This document shows, one piece after another, positions 8,597 through 17,271 of a stretch of 64,000 nucleotides of DNA; the stretch's first letter is position 1; every line of letters starts with the position of its first letter. Below the pieces are notes generated by a model. That model was not told the DNA's origin. It did not search any database and saw only the letters and a list, made by a program, of their open reading frames with translations. Made by a program: the position numbers and the translations under genes. This DNA comes from Lachnospiraceae bacterium C6A11 (lineage in GTDB: Bacteria; Bacillota; Clostridia; Lachnospirales; Lachnospiraceae): NCBI GenBank assembly GCA_000702245.1, contig JNKY01000013.1, positions 62,001-126,000 of the forward strand, in the 5' to 3' direction.

Positions 8597-9751
8597 TTAA
8601 TGAATACCGTAAAAATCAAGAAGCATATCTATATCAAGTTTATCACCATTCTTTATTGTCCCAAGACCAGCAGCAATTAATTCATCTCTGCGTTGCTCCC
8701 ACAAAGCTCTTATAAGAACCTCAGCCCCATCTCCATAATGGATCAAATCATGACAGTAGCTACATAAAGAAACAATATTAGCCTCTACATCAAGTGAGTT
8801 TTCAAACAAAGAATCGAACTGCAAAGGAATCAAGTGATGTGGTTCTGTATAATTCACATCTTGACTTCTTCGTTTGAAAAGCTTATGTTCTCTATCATAC
8901 TCACATAGGAATGCAGCTCTCGCAAGAGCCTTCTTTGCCTTTTTACTGTCTCTTTTGGGAACGCTTCTGCCTTTTGTAATAATTGGTTCTGCTTTCATTT
9001 CAGGAATGGGCAAATAGGAAATATCATCAGGATTTACCATTTCAGAAGATACTTCTCTTATCATCTGATTCTCTGCTTCCTCATTTGCAACCATAATATC
9101 CTTATCAAGGATAATATCCGCTCTCCATGTTTCAGTTTTTCTAAGTTCAAATGGATCTGTTGTAGTATCAAGCTCATAATATTTATTATTTTCTTCTATG
9201 TGTTCTTCATTAAAAAACAGTTCAAATCTGTCTTCATTTTTTATTATTCTAAGAAGGCCATCTCTTCCAAGGTACCTTGTCTTTATTTCAATCTCATTAT
9301 TATCCGTAATACTAATTTTATTTGATTCAACATTCTGCTTCAGAATATTCTCCATCTGATAATAATTCAAAGCCTCTGCAATTGTTCCAGATTTTCCAAC
9401 AAAGAAAACTGAGTTTAGTTTTCTTGAATATTCAATAAAATACTCTTTCTTATCTTCAGTAATATCTTTCTCAAAATATAAAACATCTCCAGGCATTAAT
9501 TCATACTTGGTTTTGTATGTCCCTATAGGCGTAATTCTATCATTAGGCGTTTTTTTATTTGATGTATAATCAGCATATCGTATCTTAAACACTTCGCCAT
9601 CATTTTTATCCTTAAAATCTCTATATTTTTTAGGCTCTTCAAATACTTCTTTTAATGTCCCTTGGATTCCTTTTGTTACTACCAATCCACCATGTGATTC
9701 TGACTCGGCAAGATCGGTTCTGTTAAGTATCTTTGAAACAATTATTCTCAT
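8597..9751 (-). CDS. HNH endonuclease with N-terminal recognition-like domain
   Basis: A 384-aa protein in two parts. The first about 130 residues resemble the 205-aa protein at 12310-12927: a KILNRTDLAE start, a VFEEP segment, a conserved ELMPGDVLYFEK strand, and an EYFIEYSRKL strand. The C-terminal HNH domain has EPHHLIPLQF (His-His) around residues 308-317, then NIVSLCSYCHDLIHYG, with the late His and metal-binding Cys pair. A basic linker (KGRSVPKRDSKKAKKALARAAF) precedes it. It overlaps the LlaJI-type nuclease gene by 4 bp. It could be a second nuclease of the LlaJI-like system or a modification-dependent (McrA-like) nuclease; the N-terminal domain as DNA reader is inference. Confidence 0.8.
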   Translation of the reverse strand: MRIIVSKILNRTDLAESESHGGLVVTKGIQGTLKEVFEEPKKYRDFKDKNDGEVFKIRYADYTSNKKTPNDRITPIGTYKTKYELMPGDVLYFEKDITEDKKEYFIEYSRKLNSVFFVGKSGTIAEALNYYQMENILKQNVESNKISITDNNEIEIKTRYLGRDGLLRIIKNEDRFELFFNEEHIEENNKYYELDTTTDPFELRKTETWRADIILDKDIMVANEEAENQMIREVSSEMVNPDDISYLPIPEMKAEPIITKGRSVPKRDSKKAKKALARAAFLCEYDREHKLFKRRSQDVNYTEPHHLIPLQFDSLFENSLDVEANIVSLCSYCHDLIHYGDGAEVLIRALWEQRRDELIAAGLGTIKNGDKLDIDMLLDFYGIH

Positions 9752-10965
9752 TCGTAATTGTCCTCCATTATAACCTTCGCAAGTTTTTCTATAAGCTTTT
9801 CATCCTGCGGAACGCACTTTTGCATTAAAAACTTTATATCCACAAGAATTCCCTGCACTCTTTCATATTTCTTATAATTATCTTTCCAGTCACTAACAGC
9901 CTCTCCAATTTTTATAATATTATGGTCCTCACCCTTATCATAAGGCATTAGGAAAGCATTATAAACATTGTAAGAAGATCCATGTTTATCTTTAAACTTT
10001 TTCTGTTCAGCAATATATTCGCCATATGTTATCTGTTTATTGATAGAGGTTGATTCCGGCAAATCTCTCGGATTTCTTGTATCACCATACTTGTAATACT
10101 TGGCATCCAGAACATAAACATTATTTTTATACAACATAATAGTATCTGGTTCCAGGCAAGCATTATTATGGTTTTTCCCATCAATAACCCATGTAGTCTT
10201 GGGAAAATAGTATTCCTTTCCAGATATACCAAATACCCTATCTATAAGCTGCTCCCATACATATTCAAAACGATATGTCCCATACTTAAAATTGCTTTCA
10301 GAATCATCATCACCAATATAATCTACGATATTTAGCATATTGATAAACAGTTTTTTATTGGTATCATTAAATGTACTGCTAATTTTATCTTTTAATACCG
10401 ATCTGAACATCTTTTCATTATATTTTACAGCTGGTTTCTTAACATGTTTCCCAGTAAAAAGCCATCCTATTTTTTCAAAACTGTCATATACAAGATATTC
10501 ATGTATCAAAGAGATCAATTCATCTTCCTTGATTGTGTTTTTCTTAACAACAAAATCAAGATAGAACACCTTCCCATTATACACACACGGTTCCCGAGTC
10601 TTTATTGTTTTATTCCAGTTAATTTTCCCTTTTTTATCATTGGCATATCTGGTCTCCCTTTCCCTATAGTATCCTCGAGACAGAAAATCATATACTACAT
10701 ATAAATATGCCTGAATAGGAAACACAACTTTATCCGCTTTTTTTGCAAGACCGCTTATCTCTGAATCTTCTCTGGCCGTGGTAGATTTTATAGTATTAAG
10801 CAAAAGCAATATTTCATTTCTAAGTTCTCTGTCATCCTTAGAAAAGTTGAATCCCAGAGGAAAATGTATACTTATATCGCCGTTCTGGCACATAACCCCA
10901 ACAAAAGTATCTTCGTCTTTATTAGTGTTAATAATACATTTATCTCTAATACTGCTTTCTGTCAT
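9748..10965 (-). CDS. LlaJI-family restriction endonuclease (R2-like)
   Basis: A 405-aa protein of the LlaJI/McrC type. A PD-(D/E)xK core is visible around residues 270-295: EPDTIMLY followed 13-15 residues later by VLDAKYYKYG. Downstream are INKQITYGEYI and a YNAFLMPYDK strand typical of the family. In LlaJI, R2 acts with the McrB-like R1 and two C5-methyltransferases that protect the asymmetric site GACGC. The gene follows the McrB-like ATPase by 3 bp and overlaps the HNH gene. Site specificity here cannot be read from sequence. Confidence 0.88.
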   Translation of the reverse strand: MTESSIRDKCIINTNKDEDTFVGVMCQNGDISIHFPLGFNFSKDDRELRNEILLLLNTIKSTTAREDSEISGLAKKADKVVFPIQAYLYVVYDFLSRGYYRERETRYANDKKGKINWNKTIKTREPCVYNGKVFYLDFVVKKNTIKEDELISLIHEYLVYDSFEKIGWLFTGKHVKKPAVKYNEKMFRSVLKDKISSTFNDTNKKLFINMLNIVDYIGDDDSESNFKYGTYRFEYVWEQLIDRVFGISGKEYYFPKTTWVIDGKNHNNACLEPDTIMLYKNNVYVLDAKYYKYGDTRNPRDLPESTSINKQITYGEYIAEQKKFKDKHGSSYNVYNAFLMPYDKGEDHNIIKIGEAVSDWKDNYKKYERVQGILVDIKFLMQKCVPQDEKLIEKLAKVIMEDNYE

Positions 10966-10968
10966 TTA

Positions 10969-12306
10969 TTAACCCTCTTCCTGATTTTCATCTACTGCAA
11001 GCCTATTTTTCATTTGACTGAACATCCTTGCATACATATCCAGTCTTAATATAGTCTTAAGCTTATCGTCTGTTGAATTTCTATATGCCTCTATAACTTT
11101 ATCCAGTGATTTGAAATCCTTAGAAAACAGCTGTTCTTTATCATACTTAAATGCATCATCCCACAAATACTTTATGACTTTTTCTGGGAATACATCTACT
11201 CTTAAATCTTGTTCTTTTGCAAAATACGCCCCTAATCTTTTATCTTCAGAGCTGGCCAAATCTGAGTTCACATCAACAATCTTTTCGTTCACTACTGAAG
11301 CAAAACTTCCCCAAGATATCTCAGATCCTTCTATCGTTTCATCAGCATGGTTTGCTGCAAACACGTCATTTTTAATGTGTTTCATTTTCCATCTACGCTG
11401 AAACGCGGTATCTAATGTGAATACATTTTGATCAGCTGTATTCATTGTAGCCAATATATATAAATTGGATGGAATAATAACCTGATGTTCCTCCATACCG
11501 AATACTTCCTTGGCCACATCATAATTTACTATTCCATATTCACTTTCACCGACAACATTATTAGGATATTTATCCAGTTCTTTCCTATCTAACAACTGGA
11601 AAATTTCACCAAATATCGCCGGAGCATTACCTCTATTTATTTCCTCAATAATAAGATAGTAGTAATTTGCCGGATCATCCCATGCTTTTTTCAATATTTT
11701 GGTAAAAGGTCCTGGTGTAAATTCATATTTTAATTCACTCTCACCGTATACATGTGGTAATATCTGGCCCACAAAATCAGAATATGAATAATCCGGATGA
11801 AAAACCACTCGTTCTATATACCGAGGATTATCACAGTATTCTTTGTTTATTGTATAACTCTTTCCAGCACCAGGAACCCCATATAATAAAACATTTTCAG
11901 CTCCTATTTTTCTTGGAATATCTGAAGTATCCAACATAAGCCAATCGACATCAAAAGAGAGTCCTATGAACATTTGCTTATAAACTTCTTCAAATTGAGT
12001 TTTAGATATTTCAACTAAATCTTCTTTATCTAAATCAACCCCTTCTATGTTAATCTGAGCAAAATAGTCCACTTCTAATTTTTTTATAAAAGAAACAGCA
12101 TCATTTTTATTACTTGTAACCTGAAGAATAATATTTCCTCCCACTGTGTCTTTTACATAAACTATTACATTATCTCCAGGCATCAACTGGGTAAACTCTT
12201 TAGTCCCATTTTGATTTTGCAATCTGAAGATTACATTTTGTCCTGCATCAATTATTCTAAATGTATCCTGAAAAGAATAAACTGATAATAAATAGTATTT
12301 TGCCAT
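10969..12306 (-). CDS. McrB-like AAA+ ATPase (LlaJI R1-like)
   Basis: A 445-aa protein. The first about 80 residues form a beta-rich domain with LMPGDNVIVYVKD, echoing the PGD motif in two neighbouring proteins. The AAA+ module has Walker A YGVPGAGKSYTI (about 142-153), VVFHPDYSYSDFVGQ, Walker B YYLIIEEINRGNAPAIFGE, and the McrB-family sensor segment LYILATMNTADQNVFTLDTAFQRRW. These match McrB-type GTPases and R1.LlaJI. It should power DNA translocation or communication between sites for the PD-(D/E)xK subunit encoded 3 bp downstream. It starts 3 bp after the 205-aa gene. Confidence 0.88.
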   Translation of the reverse strand: MAKYYLLSVYSFQDTFRIIDAGQNVIFRLQNQNGTKEFTQLMPGDNVIVYVKDTVGGNIILQVTSNKNDAVSFIKKLEVDYFAQINIEGVDLDKEDLVEISKTQFEEVYKQMFIGLSFDVDWLMLDTSDIPRKIGAENVLLYGVPGAGKSYTINKEYCDNPRYIERVVFHPDYSYSDFVGQILPHVYGESELKYEFTPGPFTKILKKAWDDPANYYYLIIEEINRGNAPAIFGEIFQLLDRKELDKYPNNVVGESEYGIVNYDVAKEVFGMEEHQVIIPSNLYILATMNTADQNVFTLDTAFQRRWKMKHIKNDVFAANHADETIEGSEISWGSFASVVNEKIVDVNSDLASSEDKRLGAYFAKEQDLRVDVFPEKVIKYLWDDAFKYDKEQLFSKDFKSLDKVIEAYRNSTDDKLKTILRLDMYARMFSQMKNRLAVDENQEEG

Positions 12307-12309
12307 CTT

Positions 12310-12927
12310 CTACTCCTCAACTTCAAAAATGTATTTTTTCCAACCATAAAACTCAGAAATAACAACCTCGTTTCCAGAAAACGACAGTTCAACAATGTCT
12401 TTTCCTGAATATTTATCCATCAGATTCTCTCCACTAACTTTTACTTCATAAAAATCAGTTTCATTGGGAGAGTCAGTTCTTTTTCTTTCTGATTTCTGGA
12501 AGTTAATACTAATATCGACAGATTTGGTTTTAGCTATATTATTAAAGATGTCAAGCCGATCTTTTGACAATATTTCAAATCCATATTTTGATTTTTGAAT
12601 TACAAGGTTATCTGAATACTTCTGATTATAAATATAATACTCCTCACCTTTCTCAAAGGTTCTTTTTTCAAATATTATTTCATCACCAGCACATAACCCC
12701 TGTTCTCGATAATATTGACCCAGACCAACAATCCTTTTTTCTCTTCCCACAGTATTTCTTACCTTTACCTTGTTTCCAGTGTAGCGCTCTGTAAATTCCA
12801 TTTCAATTTCAGGCTCAAACACATCTGATATATCAAGATCATTAGGAATCAAAACATACGTATCATGAGTTCCCCCCTTACCTAATTCTGTATTATTCAG
12901 TTTTTTAACAATCTGTACTATTTTCAT
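12310..12927 (-). CDS. 205-aa restriction-associated protein, reader-like
   Basis: No named domain was recognised. It is nearly all beta-strand by pattern. The first about 105 residues resemble the N-terminus of the HNH protein at 8597-9751: KIVQIVKKLNNTELG versus RIIVSKILNRTDLAE, a VFEPE/VFEEP segment, a G-YY/G-YK strand, LCAGDEIIFEKR versus LMPGDVLYFEKD, then an EYYIYNQKY strand. This GD...FEK pattern recalls B3/EVE-like DNA-reading barrels, but that is inference. It lies 16 bp after the second methyltransferase and 3 bp before the McrB-like gene, so it is part of the restriction operon and may supply site recognition. Confidence 0.7.
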   Translation of the reverse strand: MKIVQIVKKLNNTELGKGGTHDTYVLIPNDLDISDVFEPEIEMEFTERYTGNKVKVRNTVGREKRIVGLGQYYREQGLCAGDEIIFEKRTFEKGEEYYIYNQKYSDNLVIQKSKYGFEILSKDRLDIFNNIAKTKSVDISINFQKSERKRTDSPNETDFYEVKVSGENLMDKYSGKDIVELSFSGNEVVISEFYGWKKYIFEVEE

Positions 12928-12943
12928 ACACTACCCCATAACA

Positions 12944-14473
12944 TTATTGCAAATACTCTTTAATTACTTCTGCTATTCCTCTGGCCATCATAGTTGGAAC
13001 TGCATTTCCTATCTGCATATACGTCTTCAGATATGCCCCCCAAAATAAATAATCATCCGGGAATGACTGCACTCTAGCGGCCTCTCTTGGAGTAAGCGCT
13101 CTGACCTGATAAGGGTGAATATGTGAATGACAATCCATTCTCAAATGAGCCGTTATTGTTCTGCACGGTCTGTCAGCTATTAGTTTGTAATACTTGTCTT
13201 TAAAACAGTGATTACGATGTGCATATGGCATTATATCCTTTATTTTGTCATCAGTAGCATCATCGCCCTGATTAAGTTTCTTATAAATCTCATAATTAAC
13301 ATCGCTCAGATATCTTGCCTTATGATTAAACACATAGGGGATATATCTGTTTTTATTTATAAGCTTTAGATAATCATTTTTATTTGAATCATATGAATTA
13401 ATATCTATTTTTTTACCTGTAATTTCACTGTCCACCTCGTTCATATTTTTTATCCTTGGTGCTTCAAGTGGCTTAATATCCCTCAAAGCATCCATAAGAA
13501 TAAACGTCTGATTATCTTTGCAGTTATAATGTATTTTTTCAAATATCTGTGAAGGAGTTATATTCTTTTCTCTTATAACATCATCTCGAACAGCTATATA
13601 TATAAGTCTTTCTCTACTTTGTGCAACCGAAAAATCTTGAGAGTTTAATATCTGATAGCTAACCTTATAACTATAATGAACTCCGTTCTTTACTGCATCA
13701 AGCCTCTCGTAGTCTTCAACAACCTGATTTGCCACCTTGAGCATTCCTTTTACATTTTCCATAACAACAATCTTGGGAACTATCGTTTCAACAGCCTTTA
13801 CAAAGTATTTATATAATTTGTTTCTTGGGTCATCTATGACTCTCTGTCTGTTTGCCTCGCTAAACCCCTGACATGGTGGGCCTCCAACAACTACATCAAT
13901 ATCATCCTCTATATAGTCCCCAATATTATCAACAATCTGTTTTATATCTCCCTGAATCAATTTATTAGTTGGTAACTCCGGATGATTATACTTATATGTC
14001 TGAATACACACATCCTCAATATCATTAGCCAGTTTCACATTAAACCCAGCCTGCAAAAAGCCCAAACTTAAACCGCCTGCTCCGCAAAAGAAATCTACAA
14101 GGGTTAGATTTTTTTTGTTATTTGCTTCAACTTGAAGTTCTTTCCGTTTTTTATTTGACAATTTATCAAGATACGGCTGTACCTCTTTGATATCTCCTGC
14201 ATTATCACAAACATAATTAACAGCGTTTATGAATCTACAATACTTTTCATTAAGTATTGTCTGTAATAATGGTATATCTGCCTCTGATTTAATCGCTCCC
14301 ATATCTATCAGTTCTTGAACAACCATATCACTCACACCGGAAACTTCAGTAATCTTCTTATTATTCTTTTCGCAATACACTTCAACAAGTCTTATATAAA
14401 CATCAATTTGCTCTATATAAAAATTTTTTTCTGTTTTACTGAGCAATTTGCTCACAGATGTAAAAATCATCAT
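12944..14473 (-). CDS. DNA cytosine-5 methyltransferase, second
   Basis: A 509-aa C5-methyltransferase with an extra N-terminal region of about 120 residues. Motif I is LVDFFCGAGGLSLGFLQAGF, motif IV is VVGGPPCQGFS with the catalytic Cys, motif VI is MENVKG, motif VIII is QSRERLIYIAV, and motif X is MQIGNAVPTMMA. GGAGG precedes the tandem ATG start, which lies inside the end of the first methyltransferase gene (38-bp overlap). Two C5-methyltransferases fit a system protecting each strand of an asymmetric site, as in LlaJI. The N-terminal extension (FYIEQIDVYIRLVEVYCEK) is helical and absent from the first enzyme. Confidence 0.93.
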   Translation of the reverse strand: MMIFTSVSKLLSKTEKNFYIEQIDVYIRLVEVYCEKNNKKITEVSGVSDMVVQELIDMGAIKSEADIPLLQTILNEKYCRFINAVNYVCDNAGDIKEVQPYLDKLSNKKRKELQVEANNKKNLTLVDFFCGAGGLSLGFLQAGFNVKLANDIEDVCIQTYKYNHPELPTNKLIQGDIKQIVDNIGDYIEDDIDVVVGGPPCQGFSEANRQRVIDDPRNKLYKYFVKAVETIVPKIVVMENVKGMLKVANQVVEDYERLDAVKNGVHYSYKVSYQILNSQDFSVAQSRERLIYIAVRDDVIREKNITPSQIFEKIHYNCKDNQTFILMDALRDIKPLEAPRIKNMNEVDSEITGKKIDINSYDSNKNDYLKLINKNRYIPYVFNHKARYLSDVNYEIYKKLNQGDDATDDKIKDIMPYAHRNHCFKDKYYKLIADRPCRTITAHLRMDCHSHIHPYQVRALTPREAARVQSFPDDYLFWGAYLKTYMQIGNAVPTMMARGIAEVIKEYLQ

Positions 14474-15680
14474 CTTCCTCCAGAATATCCAATTTGCTTT
14501 TAATACACTTTGCGATAGCCTCAGCTAGCAACGGTGGAACCGCATTTCCAACCTGCTTAAACTGTTCAGTTCTCGGTCCTTCAAAAACAAAATCATCAGG
14601 AAAAGACTGTATTCTAGCAGCTTCTCTTACCGTAAAAGTTCTTCCCTGGCTGCTGTCAGGATGAATAAACTGATTACCATCTTTGTATAAGTGTGCAATT
14701 ATAGTTTTGGATGGTAGATCCCACCACTGTACAGTATAACTATTTCCAAAAACGCGCTGTTTTTCATGTCTCAAATCAGGTCTGTTTTCAAGAAGTTCCT
14801 GAAATGTCCAGTGGTTTTCACTCATAGCCTTATATCTTTCTATATCCATATCATTATGATTTCTGGCCACATGATCCATTAATTCATGATTGTCCTCAGA
14901 TCTGATTTTTTTTAAAAATTCATTACCTCTTCCAGAAATAAAATCAATAATAGGGCTTCCATCTCCAGGTTTAAGCTTAGGAAGTTCGCCTATTGCATCT
15001 CTTACAGTAACATATTTCTTAAGCCCTTCACGTTCTTCTTCAGACATTTCAGGATCATAATGTGTTTTTACAATTCCTGCATACACCTCTTCGGCTTCTA
15101 TGTTGATATCCTTACGAACGCCAATAATAATAACTCTTTTTCTTATCTGTGGAACACCGTAGTTTGCCGAATTCAATACTATTGTCTTCGGATCAAACTT
15201 AACTTTATAGTTTTCTCCTAATGCTTCAACTATTTTATTTACGATATGTTCACCATTTATTTTAGCTGTGAGCATACCTGTAACATTTTCGAATACAAAA
15301 AACTTAGGAAGATAATGATTAAGAACTTTTACATAACTCTCAAAGAGATAGTTACGAGGATCATCCTGCATCGCATTATCATCTTTTGCTCTTCCAAGAC
15401 TGGAATACGCTTGACATGGTGGGCCACCTATAATTATATCTACATCCTGCCCCTTAACGACTTCATCCAGTCTATCTATTACATCATTTCTTGTAATATC
15501 AAGTTCAAGGACGGCATCATCAACGTTAGAATAGCCATAATGCCTCATTCTTGTCTTTAGTGTCTCACATGCTATAGGATTAATCTCCACATGTGCAAGC
15601 GCATTGAAGCCCTGTTGATAAAAGCCTTCACTTAACCCACCACATCCAGCAAACAAATCGATAAAATTATATTTTTTCAT
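14436..15680 (-). CDS. DNA cytosine-5 methyltransferase, first
   Basis: A 414-aa C5-methyltransferase of standard length. Motif I is FIDLFAGCGGLSEGFYQQGF, motif IV is IIGGPPCQAYSS, motif VI is FENVTGM, motif VIII is QIRKRVIIIGV, motif X is KQVGNAVPPLLAEAIA. The start MKKYNFIDLF at 15680 is chosen because GAGGTG lies 6 nt before it; GTG at 15689 and ATG at 15686 are alternatives. It follows the small HTH gene by 86 bp. Methyltransferase genes ahead of the nuclease genes allow protection to be established first. In LlaJI, methylation also controls the operon; no GACGC site was noticed in the leader here. Confidence 0.93.
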   Translation of the reverse strand: MKKYNFIDLFAGCGGLSEGFYQQGFNALAHVEINPIACETLKTRMRHYGYSNVDDAVLELDITRNDVIDRLDEVVKGQDVDIIIGGPPCQAYSSLGRAKDDNAMQDDPRNYLFESYVKVLNHYLPKFFVFENVTGMLTAKINGEHIVNKIVEALGENYKVKFDPKTIVLNSANYGVPQIRKRVIIIGVRKDINIEAEEVYAGIVKTHYDPEMSEEEREGLKKYVTVRDAIGELPKLKPGDGSPIIDFISGRGNEFLKKIRSEDNHELMDHVARNHNDMDIERYKAMSENHWTFQELLENRPDLRHEKQRVFGNSYTVQWWDLPSKTIIAHLYKDGNQFIHPDSSQGRTFTVREAARIQSFPDDFVFEGPRTEQFKQVGNAVPPLLAEAIAKCIKSKLDILEEDDDFYICEQIAQ

Positions 15681-15766
15681 TTTCATCACCTCATGAGAAA
15701 TTATACATTAAGTCATGTCCCATAAAAAGGACTGCCACAAAACCATGGAAGTATATTGTCAAAACA

Positions 15767-15976
15767 CTACTGTTTATCGTATTCAATTTCCATTATATCG
15801 CTTGTATCACACTGCAAAGCCTGACAAATTCTAACAATAATATCAGTATTAACATTCTCATTCTTTCCTAACTTCGCCATTGAAGCAGAACTAATACCAG
15901 CCATTTCACACAAATCTTTCTTCATAAGATCCCTATCTATTAATAATTTCCACAATTTCTTGTATGATATATGCAT
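15767..15976 (-). CDS. Small XRE-type HTH regulator (controller-like)
   Basis: A 69-aa single-domain Cro/C1-type helix-turn-helix protein. The start MHISYKKLWKLL at 15976 follows GGAGGTGTGAA; the longer reading from 16015 lacks an RBS. The HTH core is LMKKDLCEMAGISSASMAKL, followed by the typical dimer helix (DIIVRICQALQCDTSDIMEI). It is first in the restriction-modification operon, the position of controller (C) proteins that delay restriction. A short inverted repeat directly upstream of its RBS (15991-16004) is a candidate operator, suggesting autoregulation. Confidence 0.88.
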   Translation of the reverse strand: MHISYKKLWKLLIDRDLMKKDLCEMAGISSASMAKLGKNENVNTDIIVRICQALQCDTSDIMEIEYDKQ

Positions 15977-15990
15977 TTCACACCTCCATA

Positions 15991-16004
15991 TAGTATATCT
16001 ACTA
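15991..16004 (-). promoter_or_regulatory. Candidate operator/promoter of the HTH gene
   Basis: TAGTA-TATC-TACTA: perfect 5-bp arms with a 4-bp centre, about 15 bp before the HTH start codon. On the minus strand it overlaps a possible -10 (TATACT), so a bound regulator would block transcription. The matching -35 is weak (ATGAAG at 17 bp). Beyond it, 16005-16220 is AT-rich and nothing was recognised. Confidence 0.4.
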
Positions 16005-16220
16005 CATATTAGCACTTCATATATGTTTATGCAACAGCAAACTTTATGATCGCAAATTTATTATTTACCTGTAAGCTATTCATCTACAGTTTCACAAAAT
16101 CCAATTATTTTTTACTATATCTGCATTTATTTAGATTGATTTATTTTATTATTATCTTAAGCTATTCTGATACTTTTATATTAATGTAAAATAAATTCTT
16201 TCCGCCGGATCAATTTAAAT

Positions 16221-16262
16221 AAAAAAAAAGCGGTAGCACTGGCTCTGCCAGCACTACCGCTT
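16221..16262 (-). terminator. Terminator after DUF5688 gene
   Basis: Arms at 16228-16243 and 16247-16262 pair with two mismatches around loop TCT. On the minus strand it is followed by nine T residues. It separates the ClpP/TraG/DUF5688 unit from the restriction-modification operon. Confidence 0.8.
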
Positions 16263-16294
16263 AAATTTAATATATTTATCACTACGTTTTATAA

Positions 16295-17209
16295 TCATAG
16301 TATATGAATTTCGTCATCTTCTACTGTATATACATAAACATCATTGCTTAAAACATCTTGATTCTTAACAACTTCCTCGTTAACTTCCGTTACAAGACAC
16401 TTCAATTCTTTGTCTTCCATCATAGTATTCGGGAATACAAGGATAGTTTCATGAATTGAAGACGGAAGAATTATCACCCGATCTAGTCCATGTTCTACGC
16501 AGAAATCTCTAAGAGCATTTTTATAAAGCACTGTTGAAGCCCCATTAACCATAATACTGTTAGACATTACATACATAATGTCCTCTTCTGGTGGCAAACT
16601 AAAGATATCACATCCCATTTGTTCTGATAAAAGTTCACTCATTTTCTTTATTTTTACAGGAAAGATTTTTTCTGTATTATTAATTGCCGTTTCTATCACT
16701 TCTGACATCGGAATATCAAGTGACTCAAACTGTTCTTTTGTAAGCTTGGATGTAATAACACCATCTTCCCTTATGTCAAACAATATGAATACAACTGCCA
16801 CCAGGTTATCACAGACTCTCTTGTAAATAGCGTCCTTCAAATACTCTTTGTTATTCTCCAATCCAACAAGCTTAATAATCAGCTTGGATTTTAATGTCTC
16901 CCATTCACGCAGAGTATTTACATTGATTACCGTCCAGGGTTCACTATTCTGACTGTCGAACACCTGCTGAACTATAAGTGCTATTTCTTCAATTGTCTTA
17001 TTTCCTGATTTAAACTTCTCATAGAAATCATTTATATATACTTGAGGAGTATAATCATTGGCTGAATTTTTCACCGAAAGACCAATCATTATCTCATCAT
17101 TATTTTTTGTGACTTCAGCAACATTAAATTCTGTTCCCGGATACATATCTTCTAATCTGACCTTAATTTCATTTGCGAATTCTTTTACATTCATAAAGTC
17201 TTTGTTCAT
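16295..17209 (-). CDS. DUF5688 family protein
   Basis: A 304-aa soluble protein. ATG at 17209 is preferred to 17257: AAGGGAG lies 8-9 nt upstream and the family N-terminus (MNKDFMNVKEFANEIKVRLE) starts there. DUF5688 proteins are common in Lachnospiraceae, often in mobile or accessory regions; their role is unknown. Visible segments are an N-terminal alpha/beta part (VAEVTKNNDEIMIGLSV), a central helical part, and a C-terminal part with SSIHETILVFPNT. No nuclease or membrane motif was seen. A terminator-like hairpin separates it from the TraG-like gene upstream. Confidence 0.78.
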   Translation of the reverse strand: MNKDFMNVKEFANEIKVRLEDMYPGTEFNVAEVTKNNDEIMIGLSVKNSANDYTPQVYINDFYEKFKSGNKTIEEIALIVQQVFDSQNSEPWTVINVNTLREWETLKSKLIIKLVGLENNKEYLKDAIYKRVCDNLVAVVFILFDIREDGVITSKLTKEQFESLDIPMSEVIETAINNTEKIFPVKIKKMSELLSEQMGCDIFSLPPEEDIMYVMSNSIMVNGASTVLYKNALRDFCVEHGLDRVIILPSSIHETILVFPNTMMEDKELKCLVTEVNEEVVKNQDVLSNDVYVYTVEDDEIHIL

Positions 17210-17241
17210 AGTTATTATCTCCCTTCTTAAATACACAAAAA

Positions 17242-17262
17242 AAGCGCTGCACCGCAACGCTT
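17242..17262 (-). terminator. Small terminator after the TraG-like gene
   Basis: AAGCGCTGC (17242-17250) and GCAACGCTT (17254-17262) pair with one mismatch around ACC. Read on the minus strand it is followed by seven T residues. It lies 10 bp past the TraG-like gene and inside the upstream leader of DUF5688, so it could act as a partial terminator. Confidence 0.6.
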
Positions 17263-17271
17263 AATCAATTA

